Shown here piece after piece: positions 54,558-63,945 of a DNA stretch of 64,000 bases; the first letter of the stretch is position 1; each line of letters begins with the position of its first letter. Below the pieces are notes generated by a model, which was given only the letters and a program-made list of their open reading frames with translations, ran no database searches and was not told the DNA's origin. Where the stretch lies: assembly GCA_965224235.1 (NCBI GenBank), contig CBDCYP010000002.1, positions 2,139,762 to 2,203,761 on the forward strand. The letters are read 5' to 3'. A program made the position numbers and the translations under genes. Source of the stretch: G958295935 sp965224235 (GTDB taxonomy: Bacteria > Chloroflexota > Dehalococcoidia > Lucifugimonadales > Lucifugimonadaceae).

Positions 54558-55456
54558 GTACTAGGACCGACATAAGCCCGGCGGGTATCCGGCCGCGTAT
54601 AAGGGTTACCGCCGGTAAGGCGGGCTACGTCCTGCGTAGATGGCCGGTACTACCGATTCTCATCCTGGTGGCCGTCACGGTGGCCGCCGTTTTTGCGCCG
54701 TTGATTGCGCCGCACGATCCGTTGTTGGGCAAACTGATCGATGAACGGGAGCCTCCGATGTGGCATGCGGACGGGAGCGCCAAATTCCTGCTGGGCACCG
54801 ATCCACTGGGCCGGGATATCTTTAGCCGCATAGTCTATGGATCCCAGGTCTCGCTAAAGCTGGCCGGCGTCGTCCTTGCCGTCGGGACAGTCGTGGGAAC
54901 ACTTGTCGGCCTTATATCCGGATGGTACGGGGGCCTGACCGACGAACTCCTGATGCGGCTGGCCGAACTGAACTTTGCCGTTCCCTTTGTGCTTGTTGCC
55001 CTGGCTTCGGCCGTCGTGTTCGGTCCGAGTTTTGGGCTCATGGTCATCTTGCTTAGCATCTACAGTTGGGCGGGTTTCGCTCGTCAGATCAGAGCTGAAG
55101 CGCTCCGGCTAAAGTCCGCCGACTACGTCGCCCTCGCCCGCGTGGCCGGCGCATCGGTCCCTCGCACACTGTTACGGCACATATTCCCCGGAGTCGTCAA
55201 TACGGTCGTGGTGCTCATGACCCTGAACCTGGGCCAGCTTATCCTGGCTGAGGCGGGGCTCAGTTTTCTTGGGGTAGGAATACCGGGGCCAACTCCCGCA
55301 TGGGGCAGCATGGTTGCCGATGGCCGGGACTACATATCCGAGAATTATTGGATTGCTCTCTTGCCTGGTCTCGCCATATTTTTCGTGGTGTACGCCATGA
55401 ATTTCATGGGTGATTGGCTCAGGGACCGCTGGGATCCCAGACTCCGGCAACTTTGA
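54554..55456 (+). CDS. Peptide-type ABC permease (DppC-like), second system
   Basis: A 300-residue permease. First helix LPILILVAVTVAAVFAPLIAPHDPLL, the FLLGTDPLGRDIFSRIVYGSQVSLKLA signature, EAA loop ARVAGASVPRTLLRHIFPGVVNTVVV, and terminal NFMGDWLRDRWDPRLRQL. GTG start at 54554 within the preceding gene. As in the first system, no ATPase gene follows: the next genes belong to an amino-acid importer. Confidence 0.93.
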   Translation: MSTRTDISPAGIRPRIRVTAGKAGYVLRRWPVLPILILVAVTVAAVFAPLIAPHDPLLGKLIDEREPPMWHADGSAKFLLGTDPLGRDIFSRIVYGSQVSLKLAGVVLAVGTVVGTLVGLISGWYGGLTDELLMRLAELNFAVPFVLVALASAVVFGPSFGLMVILLSIYSWAGFARQIRAEALRLKSADYVALARVAGASVPRTLLRHIFPGVVNTVVVLMTLNLGQLILAEAGLSFLGVGIPGPTPAWGSMVADGRDYISENYWIALLPGLAIFFVVYAMNFMGDWLRDRWDPRLRQL

Positions 55457-55932
55457 ACGGCCGCCGTAGAACACGGCCGGCCGGCGGGTTATGCGCACCC
55501 TGCCGGAAGGGTCAGGAAGACCTCCGCAGGTGGCCGGATTGAGTACAAGCTAACCCCTCGGGCCAGGCGAACAGGTTCGATTGAGAGGTTGCGGGCGTCC
55601 ATATTGCCGCTCGTCTGTGCCCGGTCAAGGACGGTGATCCGTTAACCGCAGCAGGAGGCTGCCTTGTGCCAACAGTGGCGCTTACATATTTGCTGAGAAT
55701 TTGTCTCGATTCGTGCGCTCAGAATATCGGGATATGGGTACACTTCTTTTTTGGCAATCCCAATCGAATTTGCCGACCCTTCAGTACGTCCCAACGTCCC
55801 GGTTCCGGGTAGCTGCCGGTCCTGGTTGGGGTTGCAGGTTTTCTGACAACGCAACTGTCCGGAGCGAGAGAGTTGCCGCTGCCAGTAGCCGACAGTACAA
55901 ATTCAATAGGTTATATGGAGGAACGAAGTCTT
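55457..55932. other. Intergenic region before the amino-acid importer
   Basis: No gene is recognised in about 475 bp. It should carry the promoter of the aap-like operon. A strong ribosome site (GGAGGAACG) lies at 55917, just before the first gene. Confidence 0.4.
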
Positions 55933-57003
55933 ATGAAATGGAGAGTCGCATTCGCGCTGATGGCCGTTTCGGCCATGTTTTTTGTAACTGCCGCATGCCA
56001 GCAATCTGAAGATGCTGAGAAGCCTGAGACCGGACGCCTTGAGACGGTGAAGGAGCGCGGCAAGGTCATTTGCGCTAGCCGCAACGACGTGCCGGGCTAT
56101 GGTTTCCTCGACTCGGCCGGTAACAACGCGGGCTTTGACATTGATCTCTGCCGAGCGTTGGCCGCCGCCGTTCTTGGTGACGCCAGCGCCATTGAAATCC
56201 GATTTATCTCGGCTGCCGAACGCGGACCGACCATACAGTCGGGCGAGGTCGACATGCTGGTGCGCACTGTCACCTGGACCACTTCCCGTGACTCGCAGTG
56301 GGGCAACTACGCCCAGACCATGTTCTACGACGGGCAGGGTTTCCTGGTCAACAAGAGCACTGGCATCAACAGCGCCCTCGAGCTCAAAGGCGCCACAGTC
56401 TGCGTGACTCAGGGAACTACGACGGAGCTAAACCTTCAGGACTTCTCCAGCCAGAACAGTCTGGATATCACGCCACTAACCTTTGAAGATACCGACGCGG
56501 TGGTGGCCGCCTACCAGGGGGGTCAGTGTGACGCATTCACAAATGACCGTTCGCAGCTTGCCGCCATTAGCAGCGGCTTCGACAACAGGAATGACCACGT
56601 AATCCTGCCCGAGACCATCTCAGAAGAGCCGCTTGGCCCGGTGGTGCCCCACGGAGACGACCAGTGGTTCGACATTGTCAAGACGGTGATGGGCATACTC
56701 ATCTACTCCGAGGCTTACGGCGTAACCTCAGCCAACGTTCCCTCAGCAGTCACGGGTGACACCAAGGTTGACCGGCTCTTCGGTCTGTCAGGTGACTTCG
56801 GTCAAGATAGTCTGGGCATCAGCACGACCGCCGGGCAGGACGTGATAAAAGCAGTGGGCAACTACGGTGAGATATACGACCGCAACCTCGGTCCCAGCGG
56901 CATAGGCCTGCCGCGTGAAAACGGGCGCAACGCGCTATGGGCAGATGCCCCTTGCAGCGGTTGCCCCAAGGGCGGGCAGATATACGCTGCGCCTCTGAGA
57001 TAA
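55933..57003 (+). CDS. aapJ: General L-amino acid ABC binding lipoprotein (AapJ-like)
   Basis: About 356 residues. A lipoprotein signal (MAVSAMFFVTAACQQ, Cys near 22) is followed by the SBP_bac_3 fold: LETVKERGKVICASRNDVPGYGFLDSAGNNAGFDIDLCRALAAAVLGD, RTVTWTTSRDSQWGNYAQTMFYDGQGFLV, LKGATVCVTQGTTTELNLQDF and RLFGLSGDFGQDSLGIS. The lengths and blocks match AapJ/BztA, which bind many L-amino acids. ATG 55933 follows GGAGGA by about 10 bp. First of four genes, with an inverted repeat before the next. Confidence 0.93.
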   Translation: MKWRVAFALMAVSAMFFVTAACQQSEDAEKPETGRLETVKERGKVICASRNDVPGYGFLDSAGNNAGFDIDLCRALAAAVLGDASAIEIRFISAAERGPTIQSGEVDMLVRTVTWTTSRDSQWGNYAQTMFYDGQGFLVNKSTGINSALELKGATVCVTQGTTTELNLQDFSSQNSLDITPLTFEDTDAVVAAYQGGQCDAFTNDRSQLAAISSGFDNRNDHVILPETISEEPLGPVVPHGDDQWFDIVKTVMGILIYSEAYGVTSANVPSAVTGDTKVDRLFGLSGDFGQDSLGISTTAGQDVIKAVGNYGEIYDRNLGPSGIGLPRENGRNALWADAPCSGCPKGGQIYAAPLR

Positions 57004-57016
57004 ATTGCCGCCGCGG

Positions 57017-57060
57017 GTGGCCGGAGGCGTCAAGGCGTTATGCCGAACGCCTCCGGCCAC
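57017..57060 (+). promoter_or_regulatory. 14-bp perfect inverted repeat between aapJ and aapQ
   Basis: GTGGCCGGAGGCGT and its exact complement ACGCCTCCGGCCAC enclose a 16-nt loop. There is no T-run after it, so it is more likely an mRNA-stabilising or attenuating hairpin that keeps aapJ transcripts in excess. Confidence 0.7.
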
Positions 57061-57131
57061 GCTCAAATGATTAGGGACCCGGCCCAGAAGGGCATCGCTC
57101 GGCGACGGGACAGAATCGGGCAGCCCCATCC

Positions 57132-58358
57132 ATGGGCATCTCTGAGGACCGTATGCCGACGATACGTCAACGTCTGACCTACCAGGGTATTCCACTCTGG
57201 CGGCATGCCCAGGTCATCCAATGGACTACCCAGATCCTGTCTGGGATCGTGGTAGTCGTGCTCGTTGCCTGGTTCTTCTTCAACATTGTCAACGCCGTAC
57301 GGGACCGGGAGATCCCACACGGTTTCAGTTTCCTCTCCAGGGCGTATCAGACCCCCATAGGTCACCATTTCCTTCCTTACGAAGCATCGGATAGTTATCT
57401 CTATGCCCTCGTAGTCGGTATCACCAACACCGTCGTAGTAGCGATCGCCGGGGTCATTCTGGCCACGATATTGGGCATCTTCATCGGTGTGGCCCGGCTG
57501 TCCGACAATTGGCTGGTGTCCAGGCTGGCGGCAGTTTACGTCGAGTTCTTCCGCAACGTCCCCCTTCTGCTCCTGCTGTTCTTCTGGTTCTATATGTGGC
57601 TGGCATTGCCGCAGGTGGGCGAGAGTTACGCGATCGAGGGGTATTTTTACCTCGACAATAGGGGCATGTCGATACCGTTCCCATTGGGGACCAGCCTGGA
57701 AGGGGCGTTGATCTGGGTGGCCTTGGCGGCGCTGGGCGTGGCCGCCGGTATCGTCACCCACCGGCTGCTATCCAGGCGGGAGGTCGAGACCGGGCAGTCA
57801 TCATACCCGATAGTGACTGGTTGGGCAGCCATTTTCATAGTCGGCGTCGTTGGCTGGCTGGTTGTGGGCGCCGTTACCGGTGAGGGCCCCTTCGCCATAT
57901 CAACGCCACATCCGGAGGGCCGATTCGAGGAGGTCGTTGGCGGCTTCACCGCGCCGGCGGGCCTGCTGGTGTTGCTCATCTCGCTGGTGATGTACACGGC
58001 ATCCTACATAGCAGAGATCGTCCGGGCAGGTATAACGTCGGTCAAACGCGGTCAGACTGAGGCGGCAAGCGCCCTCGGCCTGTCGCCTCTCGGGGTGTTA
58101 CGTCACGTAACCTTCCCCCAGGCGCTCAGGGTCATCATCCCGCCGTTGATCAGCCAATTCCTGAACCTTACGAAGAACAGCAGCCTGGCAGCCGCCATCG
58201 GCTATTCCGATCTGACCAATGTGGCCAAAACGATGACCCAGATTGCCCCGGCGGTGTCTATATTCATTCTGATCATGCTGTCTTACCTTGCGATGAGTCT
58301 GACCTGGTCGGTGATCGGCAACCTGTACAACCGGAAAATCCGTTTTTCGGGGAGCTAG
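57132..58358 (+). CDS. aapQ: General L-amino acid ABC permease (AapQ-like)
   Basis: A 408-residue inner-membrane permease. It starts with a helix (TTQILSGIVVVVLVAWFFFNIVNAV), then the long loop usual in AapQ/BztB. The core has ATILGIFIGVARLSDNWLVSRLAAVYVEFFRNVPLLLLLFFWFYMWL and the EAA-like QTEAASALGLSPLGVLRHVTFPQALRVIIPPLISQFLNLTKNSSLAAAIGYSDL. It forms a heterodimeric channel with the following AapM-like protein, whose gene starts 3 bp after the stop. Confidence 0.93.
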   Translation: MGISEDRMPTIRQRLTYQGIPLWRHAQVIQWTTQILSGIVVVVLVAWFFFNIVNAVRDREIPHGFSFLSRAYQTPIGHHFLPYEASDSYLYALVVGITNTVVVAIAGVILATILGIFIGVARLSDNWLVSRLAAVYVEFFRNVPLLLLLFFWFYMWLALPQVGESYAIEGYFYLDNRGMSIPFPLGTSLEGALIWVALAALGVAAGIVTHRLLSRREVETGQSSYPIVTGWAAIFIVGVVGWLVVGAVTGEGPFAISTPHPEGRFEEVVGGFTAPAGLLVLLISLVMYTASYIAEIVRAGITSVKRGQTEAASALGLSPLGVLRHVTFPQALRVIIPPLISQFLNLTKNSSLAAAIGYSDLTNVAKTMTQIAPAVSIFILIMLSYLAMSLTWSVIGNLYNRKIRFSGS

Positions 58359-58361
58359 AAG

Positions 58362-59603
58362 GTGGTCAACGACTACAGCGAGACAGCGGAACGGCCTCCC
58401 CGCATGAGTGTTGGCGCCGTGGGCTGGATTCGGGCCAATCTGTTCGGGAACTTGTATAACGGCTTGCTCACCGTCATATGCGGCGTCGCGGTGGCCCTGG
58501 GCGTGTGGTTTGGCCTGGAGTGGATTTTTGTAACCGCCGATTGGTCGGTGATAGCCCAACTCGGAGGCCGGTTCATCATCGGGCAATTCAACACCGTAGC
58601 GGCATGCCCAGGGCAGAACTGCTTTTGGAGGCCTCAGGTTGGCCTGCTCCTGGTAACTGTGATTCTGGGGATGGCGTGGGGAGTCACCGGGAGTTACCTT
58701 GGCAGGGTCGCCGCACTGGCGGTTTCTATAGTTTCCGCCGCGTTCGCCTTCCTGCCCTACGGCCTGCAGGAAATGGGATGGGACGTGCGGTTAATACTCC
58801 TGGCCAACCTGCCTGCTGTGGCGGCCGGATGGGCCTTGGCGCGCTACACACAGCTTTTGACGGTGCGCCGAATCGTCATCCTGAGCGTTGCCGCGTTTCT
58901 GCTGACCCTGATATTGCTTCGCGGTCTCCCGGGAGTGCCGGGACTGCAACCCGTGTCGGTCCTCTATTGGGGCGGCCTGATGCTGAATCTGCTGTTGGCG
59001 GTTATCGGCATTACGCTCAGCCTGCCCGTCGGTATCGTCCTCGCACTGGGGCGCCGCAGCCAGTTGCCGGTCGTAAAGCTCCTGTGTGTGGGGTTCATCG
59101 AGGCGTTTCGGGGAGTTCCGCTGATTACGTTGCTTTTCATGTCCCAGGTACTTGTGCCGCTGGCCTTCCCGGAAGACTTCCCATTGAACTCCCTGGCCAG
59201 AGCCGCCATCATCATTACCATGTTCAGCGCAGCGTACATGGCGGAAAATATACGCGGCGGCCTACAAGCGCTGAACCCTGGGCAGGCTGAAGCGGCCCGG
59301 GCGTTAGGGCTACACGGCTGGCAGACGACCGTCCTGATCTCTCTGCCCCAGGCCATCCGAAACGTCATCCCCGCCATCGTGGGCCAATTCATCGCCCTGT
59401 TCAAAGACACCACGCTGGTCTACATTATCGGCATGTTGGACATCGTGGAGATCGGCCGCGCCTTCATTCAGGGAAACCTGGAATTCCTGGACAACGCGCC
59501 GGAGTTGTTCGTTTTCCTGGCAGTGGTCTTCTGGATATTCACCTATAGCATGTCTTACGTGAGCAAGCGGGTGGAGCGGAACCTGGGTGTGGGGATCCGT
59601 TAA
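58362..59603 (+). CDS. aapM: General L-amino acid ABC permease (AapM-like)
   Basis: A 413-residue permease. An N-terminal helix, a conserved loop (NTVAACPGQNCFWRPQVGLLLV) and further helices precede the permease core: GIVLALGRRSQLPVVKLLCVGFIEAFRGVPLITLLFMSQVLVPL and QAEAARALGLHGWQTTVLISLPQAIRNVIPAIVGQFIALFKDTTLVYIIG. Length and domain order fit AapM/BztC. GTG start. The ATPase gene follows after 54 bp. Confidence 0.93.
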   Translation: MVNDYSETAERPPRMSVGAVGWIRANLFGNLYNGLLTVICGVAVALGVWFGLEWIFVTADWSVIAQLGGRFIIGQFNTVAACPGQNCFWRPQVGLLLVTVILGMAWGVTGSYLGRVAALAVSIVSAAFAFLPYGLQEMGWDVRLILLANLPAVAAGWALARYTQLLTVRRIVILSVAAFLLTLILLRGLPGVPGLQPVSVLYWGGLMLNLLLAVIGITLSLPVGIVLALGRRSQLPVVKLLCVGFIEAFRGVPLITLLFMSQVLVPLAFPEDFPLNSLARAAIIITMFSAAYMAENIRGGLQALNPGQAEAARALGLHGWQTTVLISLPQAIRNVIPAIVGQFIALFKDTTLVYIIGMLDIVEIGRAFIQGNLEFLDNAPELFVFLAVVFWIFTYSMSYVSKRVERNLGVGIR

Positions 59604-59657
59604 AAACTGCCGCCGGTATGAATTTCTGCGCGCATCTGGAAGAAGCTGGAGGTTTTT

Positions 59658-60419
59658 GTGGCGGTCGAACAAGAGAAGGCGGCGGCAGAGGACATTATCG
59701 TTTGCCGGGACGTGCACAAGTGGTACGGTGAGTTTCACGTCCTCAAAGGGATCACCACGTCGGTGCGGCAAGGTGAAAAAGTGGTGATCCTGGGCCCTTC
59801 AGGATCTGGCAAGTCGACCTTCATTCGCACCATCAACCGTTTGGAGGAGCACCAAAAGGGCCAAATAATAGTCGACAACGTTGAGATGACCAGCGACGTG
59901 CGGAATATCGACGCCATTCGTAGGGACGTCGGAATGGTTTTCCAGTCCTTCAACCTCTTCCCGCACCTGACCGTAATGGAAAACATAACGTTGGCGCCCA
60001 TCAAGGTAAGAAAGTGGCCCCGCGCCCAGGCAGAAGAGGTGGCCAACGAACTTCTGGAGCGGGTGGGAATCCCCGAGCAGGCTGAAAAGTATCCCGCCGG
60101 ACTTTCAGGCGGCCAGCAGCAGCGGGTCGCCATTGCCCGGGCCCTCGCCATGCAGCCCAGAATCATGCTGTTCGATGAGCCCACCTCGGCTCTGGACCCT
60201 GAAATGATAAAAGAGGTTCTGGACGTCATGCGGGAACTGGCCAATTCTGGGATGACGATGCTCATAGTCTCCCACGAGATGGGATTCGCCAGGGAGGTAG
60301 CCGACCGGATGCTCATGTTCGACGAGGGCAGAATAATCGAACAGGCGAGCCCCGAAGATTTTTTCCACAACCCTCAGCAGGATCGCACCAGGGAGTTCCT
60401 GTCACAGATCCTGAACTGA
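59658..60419 (+). CDS. aapP: Amino-acid ABC transporter ATPase (AapP-like)
   Basis: A 253-residue ATPase. Walker A GPSGSGKST near residue 50, Q-loop VFQSFNLFPHLTV, signature LSGGQQQRVAIARALAM, Walker B IMLFDEPTSALDPE, H-loop VSHEMGFAREVADRM. These are the sequence features of the polar-amino-acid type (GlnQ/AapP). GTG start at 59658, with GGAGG upstream at 59648. Last gene of the aap-like operon. Confidence 0.95.
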   Translation: MAVEQEKAAAEDIIVCRDVHKWYGEFHVLKGITTSVRQGEKVVILGPSGSGKSTFIRTINRLEEHQKGQIIVDNVEMTSDVRNIDAIRRDVGMVFQSFNLFPHLTVMENITLAPIKVRKWPRAQAEEVANELLERVGIPEQAEKYPAGLSGGQQQRVAIARALAMQPRIMLFDEPTSALDPEMIKEVLDVMRELANSGMTMLIVSHEMGFAREVADRMLMFDEGRIIEQASPEDFFHNPQQDRTREFLSQILN

Positions 60420-60633
60420 TCGCAACTGCCCGAGTCATCGCCCCGACCCAAGTCCGGTCGGGGGCCCCAACCCGTTGGGACACTGAGAGCCACTTTTGTG
60501 GCTCAGAACACACGCGTTGTCACACCTATCGTCCCCTGTGTCCTGGAGGTTAGGCGGGGTAGACCGTTGCACCCCCGGGTACGAGACCGGCGCTCAACCT
60601 GGTTGCCCCATCTGCCTTCGTTGTCACCCTGAG

Positions 60634-60835
60634 AGGCTGTGAATAAATCATTTATGCTCCTATGGTATTGAGAGGCTGATTGCTGGACAACGATATTGGG
60701 CAGCCATATCGGCGAGGTGAACACATGAGTGAAGAGACGCTGTTTGAACTTCCGGCCATCGAGGAGAAGCGAGCGCCTGCGCCAACGAGTCCGGGTGAGG
60801 CCCGGGTGCTGCGGCCGGTGCGGAATCAGCCTGAG
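60634..60835 (+). mobile_element. Truncated 5' copy of the IS1182-family element
   Basis: The first 202 bp of the adjacent IS, flanked on the left by CTGAG at 60629-60633 and ending with CTGAG where the second copy begins. It encodes a 39-residue peptide (60725-60844) identical in its start to the full transposase. Confidence 0.8.
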
Positions 60836-62473
60836 AGCCTGTGAATAAATCATTTATGCTCCTATGGTATTGAGAGGCTGATTGCTGGACAACGATATTG
60901 GGCAGCCATATCGGCGAGGTGAACACATGAGTGAAGAGACGCTGTTTGAACTTCCGGCCATCGAGGAGAAGCGAGCGCCTGCGCCAACGAGTCCGGGTGA
61001 GGCCCGGGTGCTGCGGCCGGTGCGGAATCAGCCTGAGTGGGCGGTATTGGACCTGGAATCTCGGTTGCCTCAAGAGCATCGGGCCCGTGTTATATGGAGC
61101 TTTTTGGAGAGGTTGGACCTGTCGGCCTTTTATGCGCCGGTCAAGGCGGTGGAGAACCGGCCAGGCCGCCCAACGACAGACCCCAAAGCGCTGCTGGCGT
61201 TGTGGCTTCTGGCCACGGTTGACGGTATAGGGAGCGCCCGCCGGCTGGCGCGTTTGTGCGAAGAGCACGACGCCTACCGCTGGATGAGGGGGAACGTACC
61301 TGTCAACTATCACATGCTCTCTGACTTCCGGGTAGCCCACCAGGAGGCGCTGGACGGCCTTTTGACCCAGATCATAGGTTCTCTGATGGCCGCAGGGGCG
61401 GTCCTGCTGGAGCGTGTGGCTCAAGACGGGATGCGGGTGAGGGCGAGCGCCGGCGCCGCGTCCTTTCGCGGCGCGCAGGGATTGAAGAGGTGCATGGAGG
61501 AGGCGCGGGCGCAGGTGGAGCGGCTGGCGCAGGAGCGGGAGCGTCCCGATTCCGGTGTGACGCGGCGTGAACGTGCGGCGCGGGAGCGTGCGGCGCGAGA
61601 GCGGGAGGAACGGGTCCGGGAGGCGCTGTCGTACTTGCCCCGGGCACAAGCGAAGAAGGAACGCCAACAGCACACCAAGGCGAAGGCTCAGCGTCCCAAG
61701 GTTACGAAGGCGCGGGTATCCACCACAGACCCCCAGGCAACGGTGATGAAGATGCCGGATGGCGGCTTCCGGCCAGCCTGCAATATCGAACTGGCCACTG
61801 ATAGCGCCAACGGGATCATCGTCGGAGTAGGGGTCACATCGTCGGGTACGGACGCAGGGCAAGCGGCGCCCATGGAGGAACAACTGGTCAGGCGGACGGG
61901 CCGGCGCCCTGACTCCTACCTGATGGACGGGGGCTTCGCTACCCGGGAGGACATCACCGCTCTGGAGCAACGTGGGGTGAGTGTGTATGCGCCGGTGAGG
62001 TTGCCCCGGAACAAGCCCGAACGGGAGCGTTACGATCCCCGCTACGGGGACGGGCCGGACGTGGCAAGGTGGCGTCAACGGATGGCCACCGGCGAGGCCA
62101 AAGCCATATACAGGCAGCGGGCGTCTGTAGCCGAGTGGACGAACGCCCAGGTGCGTCTTCACGGAGTGAGCCAATTCAACGTACGGGGACTTGCCAAAAT
62201 CACCAGCGTAATGCTCCTTGTCGCCGTGGCCCACAACCTCCTGCGTTGGGAGGCGTTCATGGCGTAGGCAGACACGGGGGTTAAGCAGGCACAGCCGATA
62301 AGCTCCGGACCAGTCAATCCGGATTCCCTAGTGAATTCGCCCGGAAAGCGGCCAATGCTGTCCCGCAATTCTGCCTCCCTCAACAAGCGCCCGCCCCGGT
62401 GAAACTTCCCAATGGCGCTTTCCGCCACCAACATGCCGCCTAACAACAACAGAACCCAAAAAACTCACAGCCT
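60836..62473 (+). mobile_element. IS1182-family insertion sequence
   Basis: The left end is AGCCTGTGAATAAATC; the inverted right end starts AGGCTGTGA. CTGAG stands before the left end and after the right end (62474-62478). It is inserted, together with its 5' fragment, in a CACCCTGAGCGAA intergenic repeat whose rest continues at 62474-62566. Confidence 0.85.
60927..62267 (+). CDS. IS1182-family transposase
   Basis: A 446-residue DDE transposase. Conserved parts: RPGRPTTDPKALLALWLLATVDGI, MRGNVPVNYHMLSDFRVAH, the first Asp in VAQDGMRVRASAGAASF, a highly charged Arg/Glu coiled region (about 160-230), the second Asp in SYLMDGGFATREDI, and the Glu in SVAEWTNAQVRLHGVSQFNVRGLAKI. It appears intact. 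ATG 60927 with GAGGTG 6 bp upstream was chosen over an upstream in-frame start at 60882. It could mobilise the 98-bp MITE at 22471, which has similar ends. Confidence 0.92.
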   Translation: MSEETLFELPAIEEKRAPAPTSPGEARVLRPVRNQPEWAVLDLESRLPQEHRARVIWSFLERLDLSAFYAPVKAVENRPGRPTTDPKALLALWLLATVDGIGSARRLARLCEEHDAYRWMRGNVPVNYHMLSDFRVAHQEALDGLLTQIIGSLMAAGAVLLERVAQDGMRVRASAGAASFRGAQGLKRCMEEARAQVERLAQERERPDSGVTRRERAARERAAREREERVREALSYLPRAQAKKERQQHTKAKAQRPKVTKARVSTTDPQATVMKMPDGGFRPACNIELATDSANGIIVGVGVTSSGTDAGQAAPMEEQLVRRTGRRPDSYLMDGGFATREDITALEQRGVSVYAPVRLPRNKPERERYDPRYGDGPDVARWRQRMATGEAKAIYRQRASVAEWTNAQVRLHGVSQFNVRGLAKITSVMLLVAVAHNLLRWEAFMA

Positions 62474-62478
62474 CTGAG

Positions 62479-62772
62479 CGAATCCGAAGGGTCTGGGGTT
62501 AGAGGCGTGGTCCGCGGCGCCTGGTAGACCTTCACTCATTGCTTCAGTGGTACCTTTTTGGACATCCTCTTAGTAAGGCGTTTACATCGTCTGTGAATCT
62601 ATGGAGTCGGAAGAGGCGCACCTGCGCCCGGTGGTAGGCTGATATGCGCGCAGCACGGATTGTTACTACCGCCCCTGGCGAGGTCTGACGCTCTGCGCTG
62701 GAGCCGCGAATCTGCGCGCTGTGCCCGGATAAACTGGCGGTGTATTTTGGCCAGTACCGGGAGAACGGACCT
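62479..62772. other. Intergenic repeat remainder and leader of the last gene
   Basis: 62474-62566 is the rest of the repeat that the IS entered; it ends CCTTTTTGGACATCCTCT, the complement of the AGAGGGTGTCC-type end seen at 27750. The rest, before ATG 62773, holds no gene. Confidence 0.45.
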
Positions 62773-63945
62773 ATGACGACATCGGAACAGGAAATCGATC
62801 ACTACATCGACGTCTCCCGGGAGATGGCGAGGCGGGCGGCTGAGGCTGCGGACCGCATCGACGAGGAGCGAAGGTTGCCTCCGGAGTTGGCGGCCGATAT
62901 GGCCGACGCAGGCCTGTTCAGACTGCTCGTACCCCGATCGCTGGGAGGCGTGGAGTTGGACTTCCCGGGTTACCTCCGTATTGTCGAGACGTTCGCCAGG
63001 GCCGATGGCAGCACCGCCTGGTGCGTGAACCAGAACAACGTTTTTGCGACAGACGCCGTGCGTATGCCGGTGGAGACGGCGCGGGAGATCTGGGCCGATC
63101 CCCGGGCGGTAATAAGCAACGGTCCCCCAATGCCCCCGTCCTGCGCGGTCCCTATGCACGATGGCTACCGCGTCACCGGACGCTGGAACTTCAGCAGCGG
63201 AATACGCCACGCCAATTGGGTCGCGGCTCTCGCCCCGGTGGGTCAGGCGGGTGAGAATGGACCGCAGGGCATGGAGAGCAATCGGGAAGTCGTCCTGCTG
63301 ATCCCAAAGGATCAGGTCGAACTCCTGGACGTCTGGCAGGTGAACGGGCTGAGGGGCACGGGGAGTTTCAGTTTTCAAGCGAACGACCTGTTCGTCCCTG
63401 CCGCCCGGTCCTACAGGGTGGACGACACTCCGAGTGAGAGCGGTCCCTTGTACCTGATTCCGAAAGTTCTGATGTTCGCCACCGGGTTCGGGACGGTGGC
63501 GCTGGGGGTCGCGCGTGCCGCACTGGACGCGGCCATCGACATTGCGGGCGTTAAAATCCCGGTCAAGCGGACATCGGTACTGAGGGACACCTCCACGACG
63601 CAAAGACAGATCGGGGAGGCCGAAGCGCTCTGGGGATCGGCCCGGGCCTTCCTGAGAGATGCGTCGGCGGCGCTGTGGGAAAGCGCGTGCATGAACGGCG
63701 CTCTTAAAACGGAGGAGCGCATGCGACTGAGGCTCGCCGGTACCCACGCCATACGCCAAGCGGCCCGCGTGGTCGCCGTTGCCTACGACGTGGCCGGTTC
63801 GGGCGGCATCTTCATGAAAAACCCTATCCAACGCCGTCTGCAGGACGCGCAGGTGATCACTCAGCAGGTACAGGGCCGCATGACTCACTACGACACCGCA
63901 GGCGCGTTCTATCTGGGCCTGGAACCCAAGTCAACGTATTATTGA
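62773..63945 (+). CDS. Acyl-CoA dehydrogenase-like flavoprotein (group D monooxygenase type)
   Basis: About 390 residues with the acyl-CoA dehydrogenase fold: an all-helical N-terminus (REMARRAAEAADRIDEERRLPPELAADMADAGLFRLLVPRSLGG), a beta domain with GYRVTGRWNFSSGIRHANWVAALAPVG, and a C-terminal helical domain (Acyl-CoA_dh_2 type). The usual catalytic Glu of true dehydrogenases is not evident. The GRWNFSSG motif is common in flavin-dependent monooxygenases of the HsaA/DszC group, which use reduced flavin from a partner reductase. ATG 62773 follows GGGAGA. The substrate is unknown. It is close to the window's end, so a partner may lie beyond. Confidence 0.85.
   Translation: MTTSEQEIDHYIDVSREMARRAAEAADRIDEERRLPPELAADMADAGLFRLLVPRSLGGVELDFPGYLRIVETFARADGSTAWCVNQNNVFATDAVRMPVETAREIWADPRAVISNGPPMPPSCAVPMHDGYRVTGRWNFSSGIRHANWVAALAPVGQAGENGPQGMESNREVVLLIPKDQVELLDVWQVNGLRGTGSFSFQANDLFVPAARSYRVDDTPSESGPLYLIPKVLMFATGFGTVALGVARAALDAAIDIAGVKIPVKRTSVLRDTSTTQRQIGEAEALWGSARAFLRDASAALWESACMNGALKTEERMRLRLAGTHAIRQAARVVAVAYDVAGSGGIFMKNPIQRRLQDAQVITQQVQGRMTHYDTAGAFYLGLEPKSTYY

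Noticed and set aside
60660..62234. A 524-codon open frame on the minus strand
   Set aside because: It lies antisense to the IS1182 transposase, has low-complexity Arg/Pro/His composition and its repeats only mirror the duplicated IS end.
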